From: Candidatus Babelota bacterium
Lineage (GTDB): Bacteria > Babelota > Babeliae > Babelales > Chromulinivoraceae
Reading direction: 5' to 3'
Length of the DNA stretch: 45,597 bases
Assembly (NCBI GenBank): GCA_026389025.1
Contig: JAPLIQ010000003.1
Location: 1 to 45,597, forward strand
Made by a program: the position numbers and the translations under genes. Shown here one piece after another: positions 30,685-39,630 of the stretch. The notes under the pieces are model-generated. The model was not told where the DNA came from. It searched no databases and saw only the letters and a list, made by a program, of their open reading frames with translations. The number at the start of each line of letters is the position of its first letter. Positions within the stretch are counted from its first letter, which is position 1.

Positions 30685-33669
30685 TTAAGATCGCAATGAA
30701 CTAACTAATTCAATGACAGGCCATACACTTGCCGCAGGTCTACTTTCTTGCGGAGCATTTGCTTGCAACATCCAAACTTTCATTTGAACATAACCCATCA
30801 GGTATGCCATGTTGTTTGAATTTGAAAGACCCAAGATTGTTATGTTTTTTTGATTTAACGCGGCTTTCAAATCTTGTGATGTTACGATATTTTTGCCAGC
30901 ATTAAGAATAGTTTGCGCTAATGTCACAGCATATTTTTTACAAGCTGTTTTAAACTCCTGAGAAATGCCTACCACTTTTTTCCACTGCTTTCCTTTTACC
31001 TTTTCTTCTTGCCAGAATTCTTCAATTGCTTCTTTCACTGCTGGAGGAGTTACTACAACAGATGATTCTGTTGGTATTATTGTTTCAAAAAACTGCAAGA
31101 CGTTAACCACAGACTCTGCAAAGGTTGGTTGCAATGTTTGCGCGGCTGGACTTTGTCCTACAGCTTTTTCTGTCGACAAATTTGGATTTAACTCTTGTTC
31201 TCTTTTAACTTCAACAACAACTGCCTTTATTTCAGCTTCATTTTCAACCAGAGTTTGAGCTAGTTCGGCTACATCTGCCTTAGACGGTTGAGGAATGCTT
31301 GGATTTGCCTTTTTAAGTTGATCTAATACTGCTTGTACTTTAGAGCCTTCCATCGAATCAGCAATAACAAAAGACACTTTTTTAGTAGGTGTTTCAGAAA
31401 GCTTTGATCCAGCATCGCTTGCTACAACCATTGCCTCTAACGCAAGAAGTTGTTTTTGTGCATCCTTTGCTAAAATCTTTTTACTTTTATCTGGCGCCGG
31501 CTGTCTATCAAATTGCTGCTTGCAATATCCAATTAAATACAATTGATCTATGGATGAAAGATTTTGTAGTTCTAATTGTTTTGCTAAACCTGGATCTTGC
31601 TTTTCAACCAAATCATGAACATTTTTAATAATTTCAGTTGCTGATTGTGCAAAATTTATTGATTTAAGTTTAACTATCGTTACTACTTTCGCCGCTAATT
31701 TCATGTATTCTTGAGGGACTGATACAAAATATTTTACTACTTCGTCCGCGATTGCTTGACGATTTTTCATTTTTAATTCAGGCAAATTCTTCAACGAATC
31801 ATATTCAGACCCAATGAATAAATCTGAACGAGTCGCAAGATCTTTTTGCAAATCTTGAATGAATTTTGCATAATCATTCGCTGTTAAATCAGGAAAAGCA
31901 GGTAATTTTAATTTATCTAAATAATTAAAAAGTATTTTTGAAATTGATCCTGAACGCGTAGCTGAATATGCTAATAAATTGTTAAACATTTCCTTATCGC
32001 CGTATTGATTTGAATAAACTTGATAAGCAAATGTTGTCTGAAGTTCAATAAACGCCAATATTTGTAGTGCTTCAATAGATCCACTAGCAGCAAGAACTAT
32101 TTTTAAAGCTACAAGAAATTGTTCTAACTTTTCAACATCAGAACTTGTCAATGTTGGCAACTGGATTGCTTCAGCTTTTTCTTTCTGCTCTTCTTCTACT
32201 TGCTCAACCGATTTATCTTCTTCCTCTGCTTTTTTTTGTACTGCTACAATTGCAGCTTCTTTATCTCTAGCTCCCTGTATTTCAGCCAAGGCAATTTCTT
32301 GTTGCTGCTTTGCAAATTCTAACTGAAAAGCTGCTTGCAGTGCATCACGATTAGCCATTTCTTGCTGAGCCTTAAATCTTGCATCAGACCATTTACCTGT
32401 AGCATCAGCTGCAACAATACCAGCCGAAAGTCCCAATAAAAATTTAAGATAATTTGCCCAGTCAGTTGGAATATCAAAAGACATTGTCGATTCACCAGCT
32501 CCTGAGTCAGCACCCGCAACTCCTGCATCATTGTATTCGCCTCTTGCGCCAAGCTTAGCAACTTCAACGGCTAAAGATTCATAAGCTCCAACCACGTATT
32601 TTGAAACAGCAAGAACATGTAATTTAGCATTTCTTGCATATAGCTGTTCAGCACGATTTTTTAAACTTTTAGGCACCTTACTAAAATCAGGTTTTGCAGA
32701 ATCTATAAATGCTTTAACAGATGCTATAGCTTTCACATCTCCATTCAAAAGGCTTACAAGTGTTTCATTTGGATTTAGAATCAAATAAGTAATAATTTCT
32801 TCTGTGTATTTTTGTATATGAATACCTTTTTCTTTAAAAAACTTCTCAACTTCTTTTGCTTTTTGATTTAAGTTATCTCCAGCAATAATTCCAGATTTTT
32901 CATACACATCAGCCAAACTCGCTTTAATTTCTTCATAGTTCAACAAAGCTTCTGTAAACATGTCAGATCCAACCAATCCAGCAGTTAAAAACAACTGTTG
33001 CTCTGGTAAATCCACTGAGATCAAAGGTTTAGATGAAGCACCAAACGGCAATAGTCCTATAGCTTCTGCCTGAGTATTTTGTACATATGCTAGATAACGA
33101 ACAATTTGATCGCCTGAAGGAACAACTAATTTTGCAGGAGTAGCAGGAGCTGTTGCCCTCGCTAAGCCTTCTAGTAATTTATCGCTAGCCGGAGTTGCTG
33201 GAATTAATTTATTTGTTCGTAAATTATTAAGATTGCTTACCATTCTTGTAAAAAAGCTTTGGTGATATAAAAAGTCTTCAACTGTATAAACATCTTGAAA
33301 CAATTTTGTTATAGCTTGTTGAACTACTTGCTGATTTGTAAAATCTGAGACAGGAAGTAATGAAACCATTGCATTTGCAGGCATTGTTTGCATTTCATCT
33401 ATAAAGCCTGTGTTAAACTTAGCAAGTTGCGTTGCTGGACTGGATAGCGCTGTTACCGTAGAACTTGGTAAGCCTGCTTTTGAAGCAGTTGAAATAGCGG
33501 GAGTTTTAAAATTTTTTAACGCAGCCTCACGAGCTTTACTTATAGCATGGAAATCTGGAAGTCCTGTCGTAGCGTGCCTTCTAGCCGCCCAAGAAGCATT
33601 CTGCTCTCCTTGATAAACACAACAACTTAAGCCGAGCAAAAGTATCTCCTTTTTATACATTAAAAACAT
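30685..33669 (-). CDS. Large exported protein of unknown function
   Basis: A 994-residue protein. GGAGAGA 5 bases before the ATG at 33669 decides the start against an ATG at 33747. The N-terminus M-Y-K-K-E-I-L-L-L-G-L-S-C-C-V is a signal peptide with a Cys pair that might be lipidated. Near residue 410 a short hydrophobic run (L-K-F-L-L-G-L-S-A-G-I-V-A-A) may be a membrane segment. It is followed by a Gln/Glu/Ala-rich coiled coil of about 80 residues. The remainder is helical with no motif known to me. It is the longest protein in the window. Confidence 0.8.
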   Translation of the reverse strand: MFLMYKKEILLLGLSCCVYQGEQNASWAARRHATTGLPDFHAISKAREAALKNFKTPAISTASKAGLPSSTVTALSSPATQLAKFNTGFIDEMQTMPANAMVSLLPVSDFTNQQVVQQAITKLFQDVYTVEDFLYHQSFFTRMVSNLNNLRTNKLIPATPASDKLLEGLARATAPATPAKLVVPSGDQIVRYLAYVQNTQAEAIGLLPFGASSKPLISVDLPEQQLFLTAGLVGSDMFTEALLNYEEIKASLADVYEKSGIIAGDNLNQKAKEVEKFFKEKGIHIQKYTEEIITYLILNPNETLVSLLNGDVKAIASVKAFIDSAKPDFSKVPKSLKNRAEQLYARNAKLHVLAVSKYVVGAYESLAVEVAKLGARGEYNDAGVAGADSGAGESTMSFDIPTDWANYLKFLLGLSAGIVAADATGKWSDARFKAQQEMANRDALQAAFQLEFAKQQQEIALAEIQGARDKEAAIVAVQKKAEEEDKSVEQVEEEQKEKAEAIQLPTLTSSDVEKLEQFLVALKIVLAASGSIEALQILAFIELQTTFAYQVYSNQYGDKEMFNNLLAYSATRSGSISKILFNYLDKLKLPAFPDLTANDYAKFIQDLQKDLATRSDLFIGSEYDSLKNLPELKMKNRQAIADEVVKYFVSVPQEYMKLAAKVVTIVKLKSINFAQSATEIIKNVHDLVEKQDPGLAKQLELQNLSSIDQLYLIGYCKQQFDRQPAPDKSKKILAKDAQKQLLALEAMVVASDAGSKLSETPTKKVSFVIADSMEGSKVQAVLDQLKKANPSIPQPSKADVAELAQTLVENEAEIKAVVVEVKREQELNPNLSTEKAVGQSPAAQTLQPTFAESVVNVLQFFETIIPTESSVVVTPPAVKEAIEEFWQEEKVKGKQWKKVVGISQEFKTACKKYAVTLAQTILNAGKNIVTSQDLKAALNQKNITILGLSNSNNMAYLMGYVQMKVWMLQANAPQESRPAASVWPVIELVSSLRS

Positions 33670-33862
33670 AGTCTCTCCTTTTTTAGAAAATAGATTTGGA
33701 CAATTAAATATGGTTACAAAATACTCATAAAAATTATTGCAACTCAAGAAGTTTTAGCAAAACAGGCAACAAACAAGCTCTTAAAGCAAAGTCATATTTA
33801 TTTAAAACTATTGAATACGGACAGGCGCATTGGGTACTATGATTAAAAAGGGGATAAAAATT

Positions 33863-34603
33863 ATGAAAAGACTAACAGTTCTCATTTTAACTATTCTGCA
33901 TACACAGCTGCAACCAGCAGCTAGAACTTCTACAGCAAGAGTTACTGCAAAACCAACACCAACGTTTACGTGGCGTGGACAAGGGACTCAATATTTGCGA
34001 CCTGAGGAGCAATATACGACATGGAATAGAATCGTTCAAAACTATAAGAAAGTATTTGAAACTCCTTACTATAAAACATTTGTGAAAATAGATACCCATC
34101 CAGTCATGGAAAAAATAAAAGCAGTCAAAGCACAACACTACGCAAAAAAGTACCGTAAGGATTTTGAAGATTGGTATCATAAAAAACCTGAGCAAGAGCC
34201 AAGCATGCCTGAGGATAAAGGTTCATCTAAAGTAGCAATTGCCGATACAGCATTCAATAGAACAGATCCATCGAGTAAAATTAAAGAACTTTTAAATAAA
34301 CCTAATGAAATTATAAAAGAAACTTATGACACTTCTGATTTAGGAAAAAAGCTACCAAGAATTCATCAAATTTTAGATTTTCATAAGTCTTTTATAGTCT
34401 TGAAGACAACACAGCCAGAACTGTTGAAAAAAATCGATCCAGTCGTTCAAGACTATAATAAATCGTACCAACAATTTAGACGGCAACCACTTAATCAAAA
34501 ATTAATGCAACGCATACACGACAAACAACGACATTTAGATAATGAGATTGCGCAAGCAAGAAGGACAGCTGCGCAACCAAGGGTTGCCCCAGAAGGTATT
34601 TAA
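33863..34603 (+). CDS. Exported protein of unknown function
   Basis: A 246-residue protein. The ATG at 33863 has AAGGGG 9 bases upstream and begins directly with a signal peptide (M-K-R-L-T-V-L-I-L-T-I-L-H-T-Q-L); the earlier ATGs at 33830 and 33839 are rejected. The mature part is Lys/Tyr/Pro-rich and basic, with W-Y-H-K-K-P-E-Q-E-P in the middle and a helical Gln/Arg-rich end. It is divergent from the gene at 30685 with 193 bp between them. Confidence 0.72.
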   Translation: MKRLTVLILTILHTQLQPAARTSTARVTAKPTPTFTWRGQGTQYLRPEEQYTTWNRIVQNYKKVFETPYYKTFVKIDTHPVMEKIKAVKAQHYAKKYRKDFEDWYHKKPEQEPSMPEDKGSSKVAIADTAFNRTDPSSKIKELLNKPNEIIKETYDTSDLGKKLPRIHQILDFHKSFIVLKTTQPELLKKIDPVVQDYNKSYQQFRRQPLNQKLMQRIHDKQRHLDNEIAQARRTAAQPRVAPEGI

Positions 34604-34621
34604 GAAATTGGACAATAAAAA

Positions 34622-34660
34622 AGAGCACGCTTTCAATAACGAAAGCGTGCTCTAAATTTT
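34622..34660. terminator. Bidirectional terminator between 33863 gene and rpsT
   Basis: AGAGCACGCTTTC (34622-34634) pairs perfectly with GAAAGCGTGCTCT (34641-34653). On minus, the stem is followed by TTTTTTATTG (rpsT transcript); on plus by AAATTTTT. Confidence 0.88.
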
Positions 34661-34692
34661 TAGCTACAGCTTGAGTTCAATGATTTAAACTA

Positions 34693-34974
34693 CTATGCAA
34701 CGATGCTTGTAAAATGTGTTTGCACTCGAAGCGCCAAACGGCTTACTTTACGAGATGCTGTTTTACGGTGCAATGTGCTTTTGCCTTTTGCGCGAGCGCA
34801 TTGTGCTTGAGCATCATTGAACAACACTTGTACTTCATCTTTTGTTTTGCCTGCTTCAAGAGCTACGATAACTTTTTTGAATGCAGTTTTGATTGAAGAT
34901 TTACGAGCAACGTTATTTGCATGACGTTTTTCAGATTGGATCGCTGCTTTTTTTGATGATTTTAAATTTGCCAT
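34693..34974 (-). CDS. rpsT: 30S ribosomal protein S20 (bS20)
   Basis: A 93-residue basic protein that binds 16S rRNA early in 30S assembly. It begins with the typical M-A-N-L-K-S-S-K-K-A and contains Q-S-E-K-R-H-A-N-N and L-H-R-K-T-A-S-R-K-V-S-R-L near the C-terminus. AAGG precedes the ATG. It lies 21 bp after rpmB on the same strand and shares its transcript. This pairing of rpmB and rpsT is not the usual one (rpmB normally sits with rpmG). Confidence 0.96.
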   Translation of the reverse strand: MANLKSSKKAAIQSEKRHANNVARKSSIKTAFKKVIVALEAGKTKDEVQVLFNDAQAQCARAKGKSTLHRKTASRKVSRLALRVQTHFTSIVA

Positions 34975-34995
34975 ATGGAATTAACCTTTTGAGCC

Positions 34996-35208
34996 TTAAA
35001 GAACTTTTTGAATTTTGCCAGCTTTAACACATTTTGTACACACGCTATCACATCTAACTGGTACGCGTTTTTTGTGCGTTTCGTCGATTTTGATGAACGT
35101 CATTTTGTGTACGTTTGGATAGACCCAACGCTTAGTTTTGTTGTTTGCGTGGCTTACTAAATTTGCGACCTGTGGCCGCTTTTCACAGATAGAACAAATT
35201 CGTGACAT
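34996..35208 (-). CDS. rpmB: 50S ribosomal protein L28 (bL28), zinc-ribbon form
   Basis: A 70-residue protein with M-S-R-I-C-S-I-C at the start and C-D-S-V-C-T-K-C in the last third, a four-cysteine set that fits the zinc-binding type of L28. The central K-R-W-V-Y-P-N-V-H motif is characteristic. AAAGG lies upstream of the ATG. First gene of a two-gene transcript with rpsT. Confidence 0.95.
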   Translation of the reverse strand: MSRICSICEKRPQVANLVSHANNKTKRWVYPNVHKMTFIKIDETHKKRVPVRCDSVCTKCVKAGKIQKVL

Positions 35209-35280
35209 GATAACCTTTGTTTTCGACTATGTTTTCGACCCACCAAGAGCTGGTGGTTTAATTTTTCAAATTCAACTCTA

Positions 35281-35309
35281 AGAATATCGTACTTTTCGAT
35301 TTTTATCAA
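35281..35309 (-). promoter_or_regulatory. Sigma70-type promoter of rpmB-rpsT
   Basis: On minus, TTGATA (35309-35304) and TATTCT (35286-35281) are separated by exactly 17 bases and lie about 70 bases before the rpmB start. Confidence 0.6.
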
Positions 35310-35430
35310 ATTTAAATGCGCAATAACACCTTATTTCTCAAAATAAGAAAAAGTGCTTCCTGGCACTGGGTTCCTAAAGCTCTTTTCGGTCGCCAGCTAA
35401 CTTGAAAATATCAATTCAAAAAGCCCTATT

Positions 35431-36192
35431 TTACAATGCAGGAACTATTAAATCGCAAATTTCTTTGTGCCCCGCAATCAAGCTGCGAAACGATCGATCG
35501 ACGGGTGAACGGTCATGCTGGCAGACCATGCCTCCAGCCTCTGTTATGAGCAATGTGCCCGCAGCGGCGTCCCACCATCCCAAATTTTCAAAAAGTACAG
35601 CGTCGTACGATCCTGCTGCGCAGTAAGCTAAGTCCAATGCCGCTGCCCCGTACACACGGAAACGAACCCCGTGTTCAATATCTTTTAACTGATGTTTAAT
35701 TTTTCCAAGCAGCTCGCATTGTCGAAGACGAAAGTCAGACACAACCACTAAAGCTCCAGCCTGAGTCCATCCTCTGCTTTCCATGCTTAAGCGAATACCG
35801 TTGCGCCATGCACCTTCTCCCTTCTGCGCGTAAAACCATTCATCCATGGCAGGATAGTAAGTCACAGCAGCAATTACCTCTGCGCCCTGCATTAATGCCA
35901 CGTTGATGCAAAAATAAGGGATCCCGCGTGTGAAATTTTTAGTTCCGTCAATGGGATCAATGACCCACGTAAATTCTTGAATGTCGTGATCTTTAGACTC
36001 TTCGGCAATAAACCCAGATCCGGGCAACGCCAAAGATAGCTCGTGCTTTAACATTTCTTGGCTTATCAAATCAACATTGGTGACGACGCTTAAATCTTTT
36101 TTGCGATGAATTTCGATAGAGCCTCGAAAATGTGACATCACAAAGTCGCCAGCCTTTTTTATAATCGGGCGCATAGTTTCAATATACTTCAC
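35431..36192 (-). CDS. suhB: Inositol monophosphatase-family phosphatase
   Basis: A 253-residue Mg-dependent phosphatase of the SuhB/IMPase family. The metal site is complete: E64-E65, D-P-I-D-G-T (79-84), and W-D-A-A-A-G (207-212). Possible substrates are inositol phosphates or other sugar phosphates; in E. coli SuhB also acts in rRNA transcription. AAAAGGAG precedes the ATG. It lies between the ribosomal pair and ftsH. The CysQ (bisphosphate nucleotidase) subfamily is the main alternative. Confidence 0.9.
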   Translation of the reverse strand: MKYIETMRPIIKKAGDFVMSHFRGSIEIHRKKDLSVVTNVDLISQEMLKHELSLALPGSGFIAEESKDHDIQEFTWVIDPIDGTKNFTRGIPYFCINVALMQGAEVIAAVTYYPAMDEWFYAQKGEGAWRNGIRLSMESRGWTQAGALVVVSDFRLRQCELLGKIKHQLKDIEHGVRFRVYGAAALDLAYCAAGSYDAVLFENLGWWDAAAGTLLITEAGGMVCQHDRSPVDRSFRSLIAGHKEICDLIVPAL

Positions 36193-36221
36193 TGCAAAAC
36201 TCCTTTTAAATAAATTAGGTT

Positions 36222-36257
36222 AAAAAGAAATTAGGGCCCGATTAAGGCCCTAATTTT
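36222..36257 (-). terminator. Terminator of ftsH
   Basis: AAATTAGGGCC (36228-36238) pairs perfectly with GGCCCTAATTT (36246-36256). On minus the stem runs into CTTTTTAACC. Located 14 bp after the ftsH stop. Confidence 0.85.
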
Positions 36258-36270
36258 GATACTACTTATT

Positions 36271-38103
36271 TTATACTAATCGTAAATCTGCACGAGGCTC
36301 GATACCGAGCAATTCGTACACTTCAGCTGCATACATTGTTTCTTTATCAAGCAATGTTTCAGCAAGCAAATTAAGCTTATCTCGATTATCTATCAACATT
36401 TGCATAGCGATAGCGTATTGATCATTTAAAATCTTGGTGATTTCTTCATCAATTTTTTCAAAAGTCTTTTGTGAATAACCGCCCTTGCTGTCGTAGCTGT
36501 CAAGGTACACACGTTTACCCAATTCGTCAGTCATTCCATAAAGACAAACCATTGAGCGAGCTACTTCGGTTGCGGCTTTAAAATCACTGTACGCACCCGT
36601 TGAAAGCTCATTAAATACCAATTCTTCAGCCGCTCGTCCTGCAAGTGCTGCTGCAATAGTTGCGAGCAGTTCTTCTTTGTTGCGGCTATATTTTTCACGC
36701 TCTGGTAAAAAGTGAGTTACGCCAAGAGCACGACCACGCGGGATAATGGTTAATTTATGTAATGGATCTGTGTCTTTTGGCATCAGCAATCGAATAAGTG
36801 CATGACCACTTTCATGGTACGATGTCATTTTTCTATCATGATCTGTCAAAATCATTGTTTTTGATTCTGTGCCAAGCATGATTTTATCGCGAGCTTCTTC
36901 AAACTCATACATGCCAACTTCGGTAAGATTTTTTTTCGATGCAATGACTGTTGCTTCGTTGACTAAGTTTGCAAGATCAGCACCGGTAAAACCTGGTGTT
37001 CCTCGAGCAATACGCTTCACGTCAAGATCCGGCGCAGCTTTAACTTTTTTCAAATGAACTTTTAAAATTTCTTCTCGGCTAGTCAAATCAGGAACTGGAA
37101 CTTCAATTTGTCGATCAAAGCGTCCAGGTCGGATTAAAGCTTTATCAAGTACATCAGGTCGGTTGGTTGCAGCAAGAACAATAACTGGTTCTTTGCTTGT
37201 TTCAAAACCGTCCATCTCTGTTAATAGCTGGTTTAATGTTTGCTCGCGTTCTTCGTTGCCGCCGCCCATAGAAGAGCCACGTTGACGACCGATTGCATCA
37301 ATTTCATCAATGAAAACGATACATGGAGCTTTTTTTCTTGCTTCTGCAAAAAGGTCTCGAACTCGAGAAGCACCGACACCAACAAAAACTTCAATAAAAT
37401 CTGATCCACTTACGCTAAAGAATGGGCAGTTTGCTTCACCAGCAACTGCACGAGCAAGTAGCGTTTTTCCTGTTCCCGGCTCACCGACAAGCAGGACTCC
37501 ACGTGTGATTTGAGCTCCAAGTCTTCGATACTTTGCAGCATCTTTTAAGAAATCAACAATGTCTTTTAAATCTTCTTTGGCTTCATGAGCACCAGCCACA
37601 GATGAGAATCGTTCTTTAATAGAAGCTGGTAAAAACATTTTAGCTTTGCTTTTTCCAATAGTAAAAATGCCTCCAGCGCCGCCGCCATTTTTGCCGCCAT
37701 TGCGCATTTGACGCATTAAGTACCATCCAGAGATCACACCAAGGAGCATCAAGACACCAATTACTATGAACACGTGCCATGAACCAGTTGACATAGATGG
37801 TGTAGAAACTGCAAAATCAACCCCATGCTTTTCAAGCAGGTCAAAATCGCCCGGTCGCTCTGCAACGACTGTTTGGAACTTTTGATTGTCCTTAGTGACG
37901 CCTTCAACAAATTGTCCGGCTACCTTAACTTGTTTAACTTGATCGCCACGGACTTTATCCAAAAACTCTTTATATGAAATGTTTCCGATATTTTTTGTGT
38001 GTTCGGTAAGGTGTGTAAGCATAGCTAGAAGGCCGACTGCCACAACGATACCAACCAAAAGACCCTTAGGGTTGAATGAATTAAATGGTTTATCTGGTTT
38101 CAT
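36271..38103 (-). CDS. ftsH: ATP-dependent zinc metalloprotease FtsH
   Basis: A 610-residue inner-membrane AAA+ protease that degrades membrane and regulatory proteins. Two TM helices (about 13-30 and 110-130) flank a periplasmic domain. The AAA+ domain has Walker A G-E-P-G-T-G-K-T (207-214), Walker B V-F-I-D-E-I (about 263-268) and the second region of homology R-P-G-R-F-D. The protease site is H-E-S-G-H (430-434). AAAGG upstream of the ATG at 38103 rules out an earlier start at 38145. Gly-rich linker between TM2 and the ATPase ([10 protein letters not shown]) is normal. Divergent from the RRM gene. Confidence 0.98.
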   Translation of the reverse strand: MKPDKPFNSFNPKGLLVGIVVAVGLLAMLTHLTEHTKNIGNISYKEFLDKVRGDQVKQVKVAGQFVEGVTKDNQKFQTVVAERPGDFDLLEKHGVDFAVSTPSMSTGSWHVFIVIGVLMLLGVISGWYLMRQMRNGGKNGGGAGGIFTIGKSKAKMFLPASIKERFSSVAGAHEAKEDLKDIVDFLKDAAKYRRLGAQITRGVLLVGEPGTGKTLLARAVAGEANCPFFSVSGSDFIEVFVGVGASRVRDLFAEARKKAPCIVFIDEIDAIGRQRGSSMGGGNEEREQTLNQLLTEMDGFETSKEPVIVLAATNRPDVLDKALIRPGRFDRQIEVPVPDLTSREEILKVHLKKVKAAPDLDVKRIARGTPGFTGADLANLVNEATVIASKKNLTEVGMYEFEEARDKIMLGTESKTMILTDHDRKMTSYHESGHALIRLLMPKDTDPLHKLTIIPRGRALGVTHFLPEREKYSRNKEELLATIAAALAGRAAEELVFNELSTGAYSDFKAATEVARSMVCLYGMTDELGKRVYLDSYDSKGGYSQKTFEKIDEEITKILNDQYAIAMQMLIDNRDKLNLLAETLLDKETMYAAEVYELLGIEPRADLRLV

Positions 38104-38421
38104 AATACCTTTTCGCTTATTTTTGCTGTTGATACAAAATAACAATTATATATTTTCACGCTTCATTACATTATAATGAAAGACAAACTCACTAGATTTT
38201 TATTCATTGTAATAGAAAAACGGCATCCTGTCGACACCTTCTACGATTTTTTAAAAAAAGATAAAAAATAACCATAAAAATTGATTTTTGGTGTTGCAAA
38301 TGCCTCCAGAAATGAGATACTAGTAGAGTTATTATTATTTATTACTGATACTAAAGTACATCCCAAAAGTTATAGGATGGAAACGGTCAGTAACACAGCT
38401 CCTTTAAGAAGGTCTCAAAAC
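38104..38421. other. Intergenic region between ftsH and the RRM gene (318 bp)
   Basis: AT-rich divergent control region. A TATAAT (minus, 38175-38170) may serve ftsH, without a good -35. The plus side carries the promoter at 38294-38321 and a 5' untranslated region of about 95 nt. That leader can fold into TTACTGA (38342-38348) with TCAGTAA (38387-38393), enclosing CATCC (38359-38363) with GGATG (38375-38379). Confidence 0.5.
38294..38321 (+). promoter_or_regulatory. Candidate promoter of the RRM protein gene
   Basis: TTGCAA (38294-38299) and GATACT (38316-38321) are separated by 16 bases, the same layout as the rpmH promoter candidate. It would give a leader of about 95 nt. Confidence 0.45.
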
Positions 38422-38838
38422 ATGGACAACCAACAAACAATTTTTATCGGCAATCTTGCTTTCAGCACTGATAAAAATGAACTACAAGATGCATTTGGAA
38501 AATTCGGAATTATTTCTGAAATCAACATTCCAACAAACCGTGAAACAGGACAACCTCGTGGTTTTGCATTTGTAAAGTTCGAAACAGAAGAAGCAGCTAA
38601 AGAAGCGCTTACAATGGACGGACAAGAACTAAACGGCCGTAGCCTAAAAGTTAACATTGCACACGGCAAAAAAGAATCTTTCGCTCCTCGTAGCAGCACA
38701 GGCAGCACAGGCGGCAGCAGATTTGGTGGCGAACGCCGCAGCAGTGGCATGGGTGGCAGCAGCACAGGCGGATTTCGCTCTGGTTCTGGCAGCTCTCGTG
38801 GTGGCAGCAGTGATCGTGGCGGCAGCAGCCGTTACTAA
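38422..38838 (+). CDS. RRM-type RNA-binding protein with Gly/Ser/Arg-rich tail
   Basis: A 138-residue protein. One RRM domain covers about residues 5-83 with RNP2 I-F-I-G-N-L and RNP1 R-G-F-A-F-V-K-F, both complete. The tail from about 90 is rich in Gly, Ser and Arg (S-R-G-G-S-S and similar). The pattern matches bacterial and cyanobacterial cold-inducible RRM proteins, which bind RNA and may help at low temperature. AAGAAGG 9 bases before the ATG at 38422 decides the start; the same frame is open further upstream but that part is not conserved. Confidence 0.93.
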   Translation: MDNQQTIFIGNLAFSTDKNELQDAFGKFGIISEINIPTNRETGQPRGFAFVKFETEEAAKEALTMDGQELNGRSLKVNIAHGKKESFAPRSSTGSTGGSRFGGERRSSGMGGSSTGGFRSGSGSSRGGSSDRGGSSRY

Positions 38839-38867
38839 GCTCTGACTCTTTAAATTCAGAATTTAAT

Positions 38868-38904
38868 AAAAAAGCCTGCTTGTAAAAGAGCAGGCTTTTT
38901 TGTT
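38868..38904 (+). terminator. Terminator of the RRM gene
   Basis: AAAAAAGCCTGCT (38868-38880) pairs with AGCAGGCTTTTTT (38889-38901), with an 8-base loop and T-rich end. Confidence 0.9.
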
Positions 38905-38944
38905 GTCTATTTAAAAAATTATTAGGGACACTTAGGGATCATTT

Positions 38945-39511
38945 ATGAAAAATACAATCATTTCAAAAAAATCATTTTTAGCAATGCTTATGGCAATGTT
39001 TAACATTCAAACAAACACTGTTCCAGCCCCTCTCTTTAATCCACAACGTCAACCTGATCAACAAGAATCTATTCAAACCAATCAACCTAATCAACAACAA
39101 CCTGCTGCAATTAATCCAATTACTTCACAGATCACGAGAAACGAAATACTTAGTAACCTGAGCACCTTATTACTAGACCATAACCTTGTTACAGAAGAAC
39201 AATCATTTATAAATTTTACAAGTATGACAACAAACAATGGAATAGTTCCCGTAGTGGCAATCACTCCAGGATATTTAAATGATTTAGCGAGTAATGCTGT
39301 AGCCGCAAACGTGCGAGTAAACCAGCTAGAAGAACAGAATCGTAGATTAGTGGCCGCAAACACGCGAGTAACCGATTTAGAAGAACAGAATCGTAGATTA
39401 AATAATTTTATACCGAATGCTCTATTTGTTGGTTTTACAGGCGGCATCGTAACTGGTGCAGTAATCGGTACTGCAATTGCAGCACTGGCGCGACATACTG
39501 GCACAAGATAA
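38945..39511 (+). CDS. Small exported/membrane protein with coiled-coil repeat
   Basis: A 188-residue protein. The N-terminus (M-K-N-T-I-I-S-K-K-S-F-L-A-M-L-M-A-M-F) is signal-like, followed by a Gln/Pro/Asn-rich region. A 17-residue unit V-x-x-L-E-E-Q-N-R-R-L repeats twice near 120-155, encoded by a 51-bp tandem DNA repeat (39302-39403). A Gly/Ala-rich hydrophobic C-terminal helix (about 158-182) looks like a membrane anchor. No family known to me. Its own terminator follows. Confidence 0.72.
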   Translation: MKNTIISKKSFLAMLMAMFNIQTNTVPAPLFNPQRQPDQQESIQTNQPNQQQPAAINPITSQITRNEILSNLSTLLLDHNLVTEEQSFINFTSMTTNNGIVPVVAITPGYLNDLASNAVAANVRVNQLEEQNRRLVAANTRVTDLEEQNRRLNNFIPNALFVGFTGGIVTGAVIGTAIAALARHTGTR

Positions 39512-39566
39512 AGAACTTATTGCAAAAGCACTGAAATATCACTAAAGATAAAATTCAAAAGTTAAT

Positions 39567-39600
39567 AAAAAAGCCTACCATTTCTTGGCAGGCTTTTTTG
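39567..39600 (+). terminator. Terminator of the 38945 gene
   Basis: AAAAAAGCCTACC (39567-39579) pairs with GGCAGGCTTTTTT (39587-39599) with one A-C mismatch. The A-tract on the 5' side also provides a T-run for the convergent tolB transcript. Confidence 0.85.
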
Positions 39601-39630
39601 TTATCAATTTTAAAAATCTATTAAAAATAA

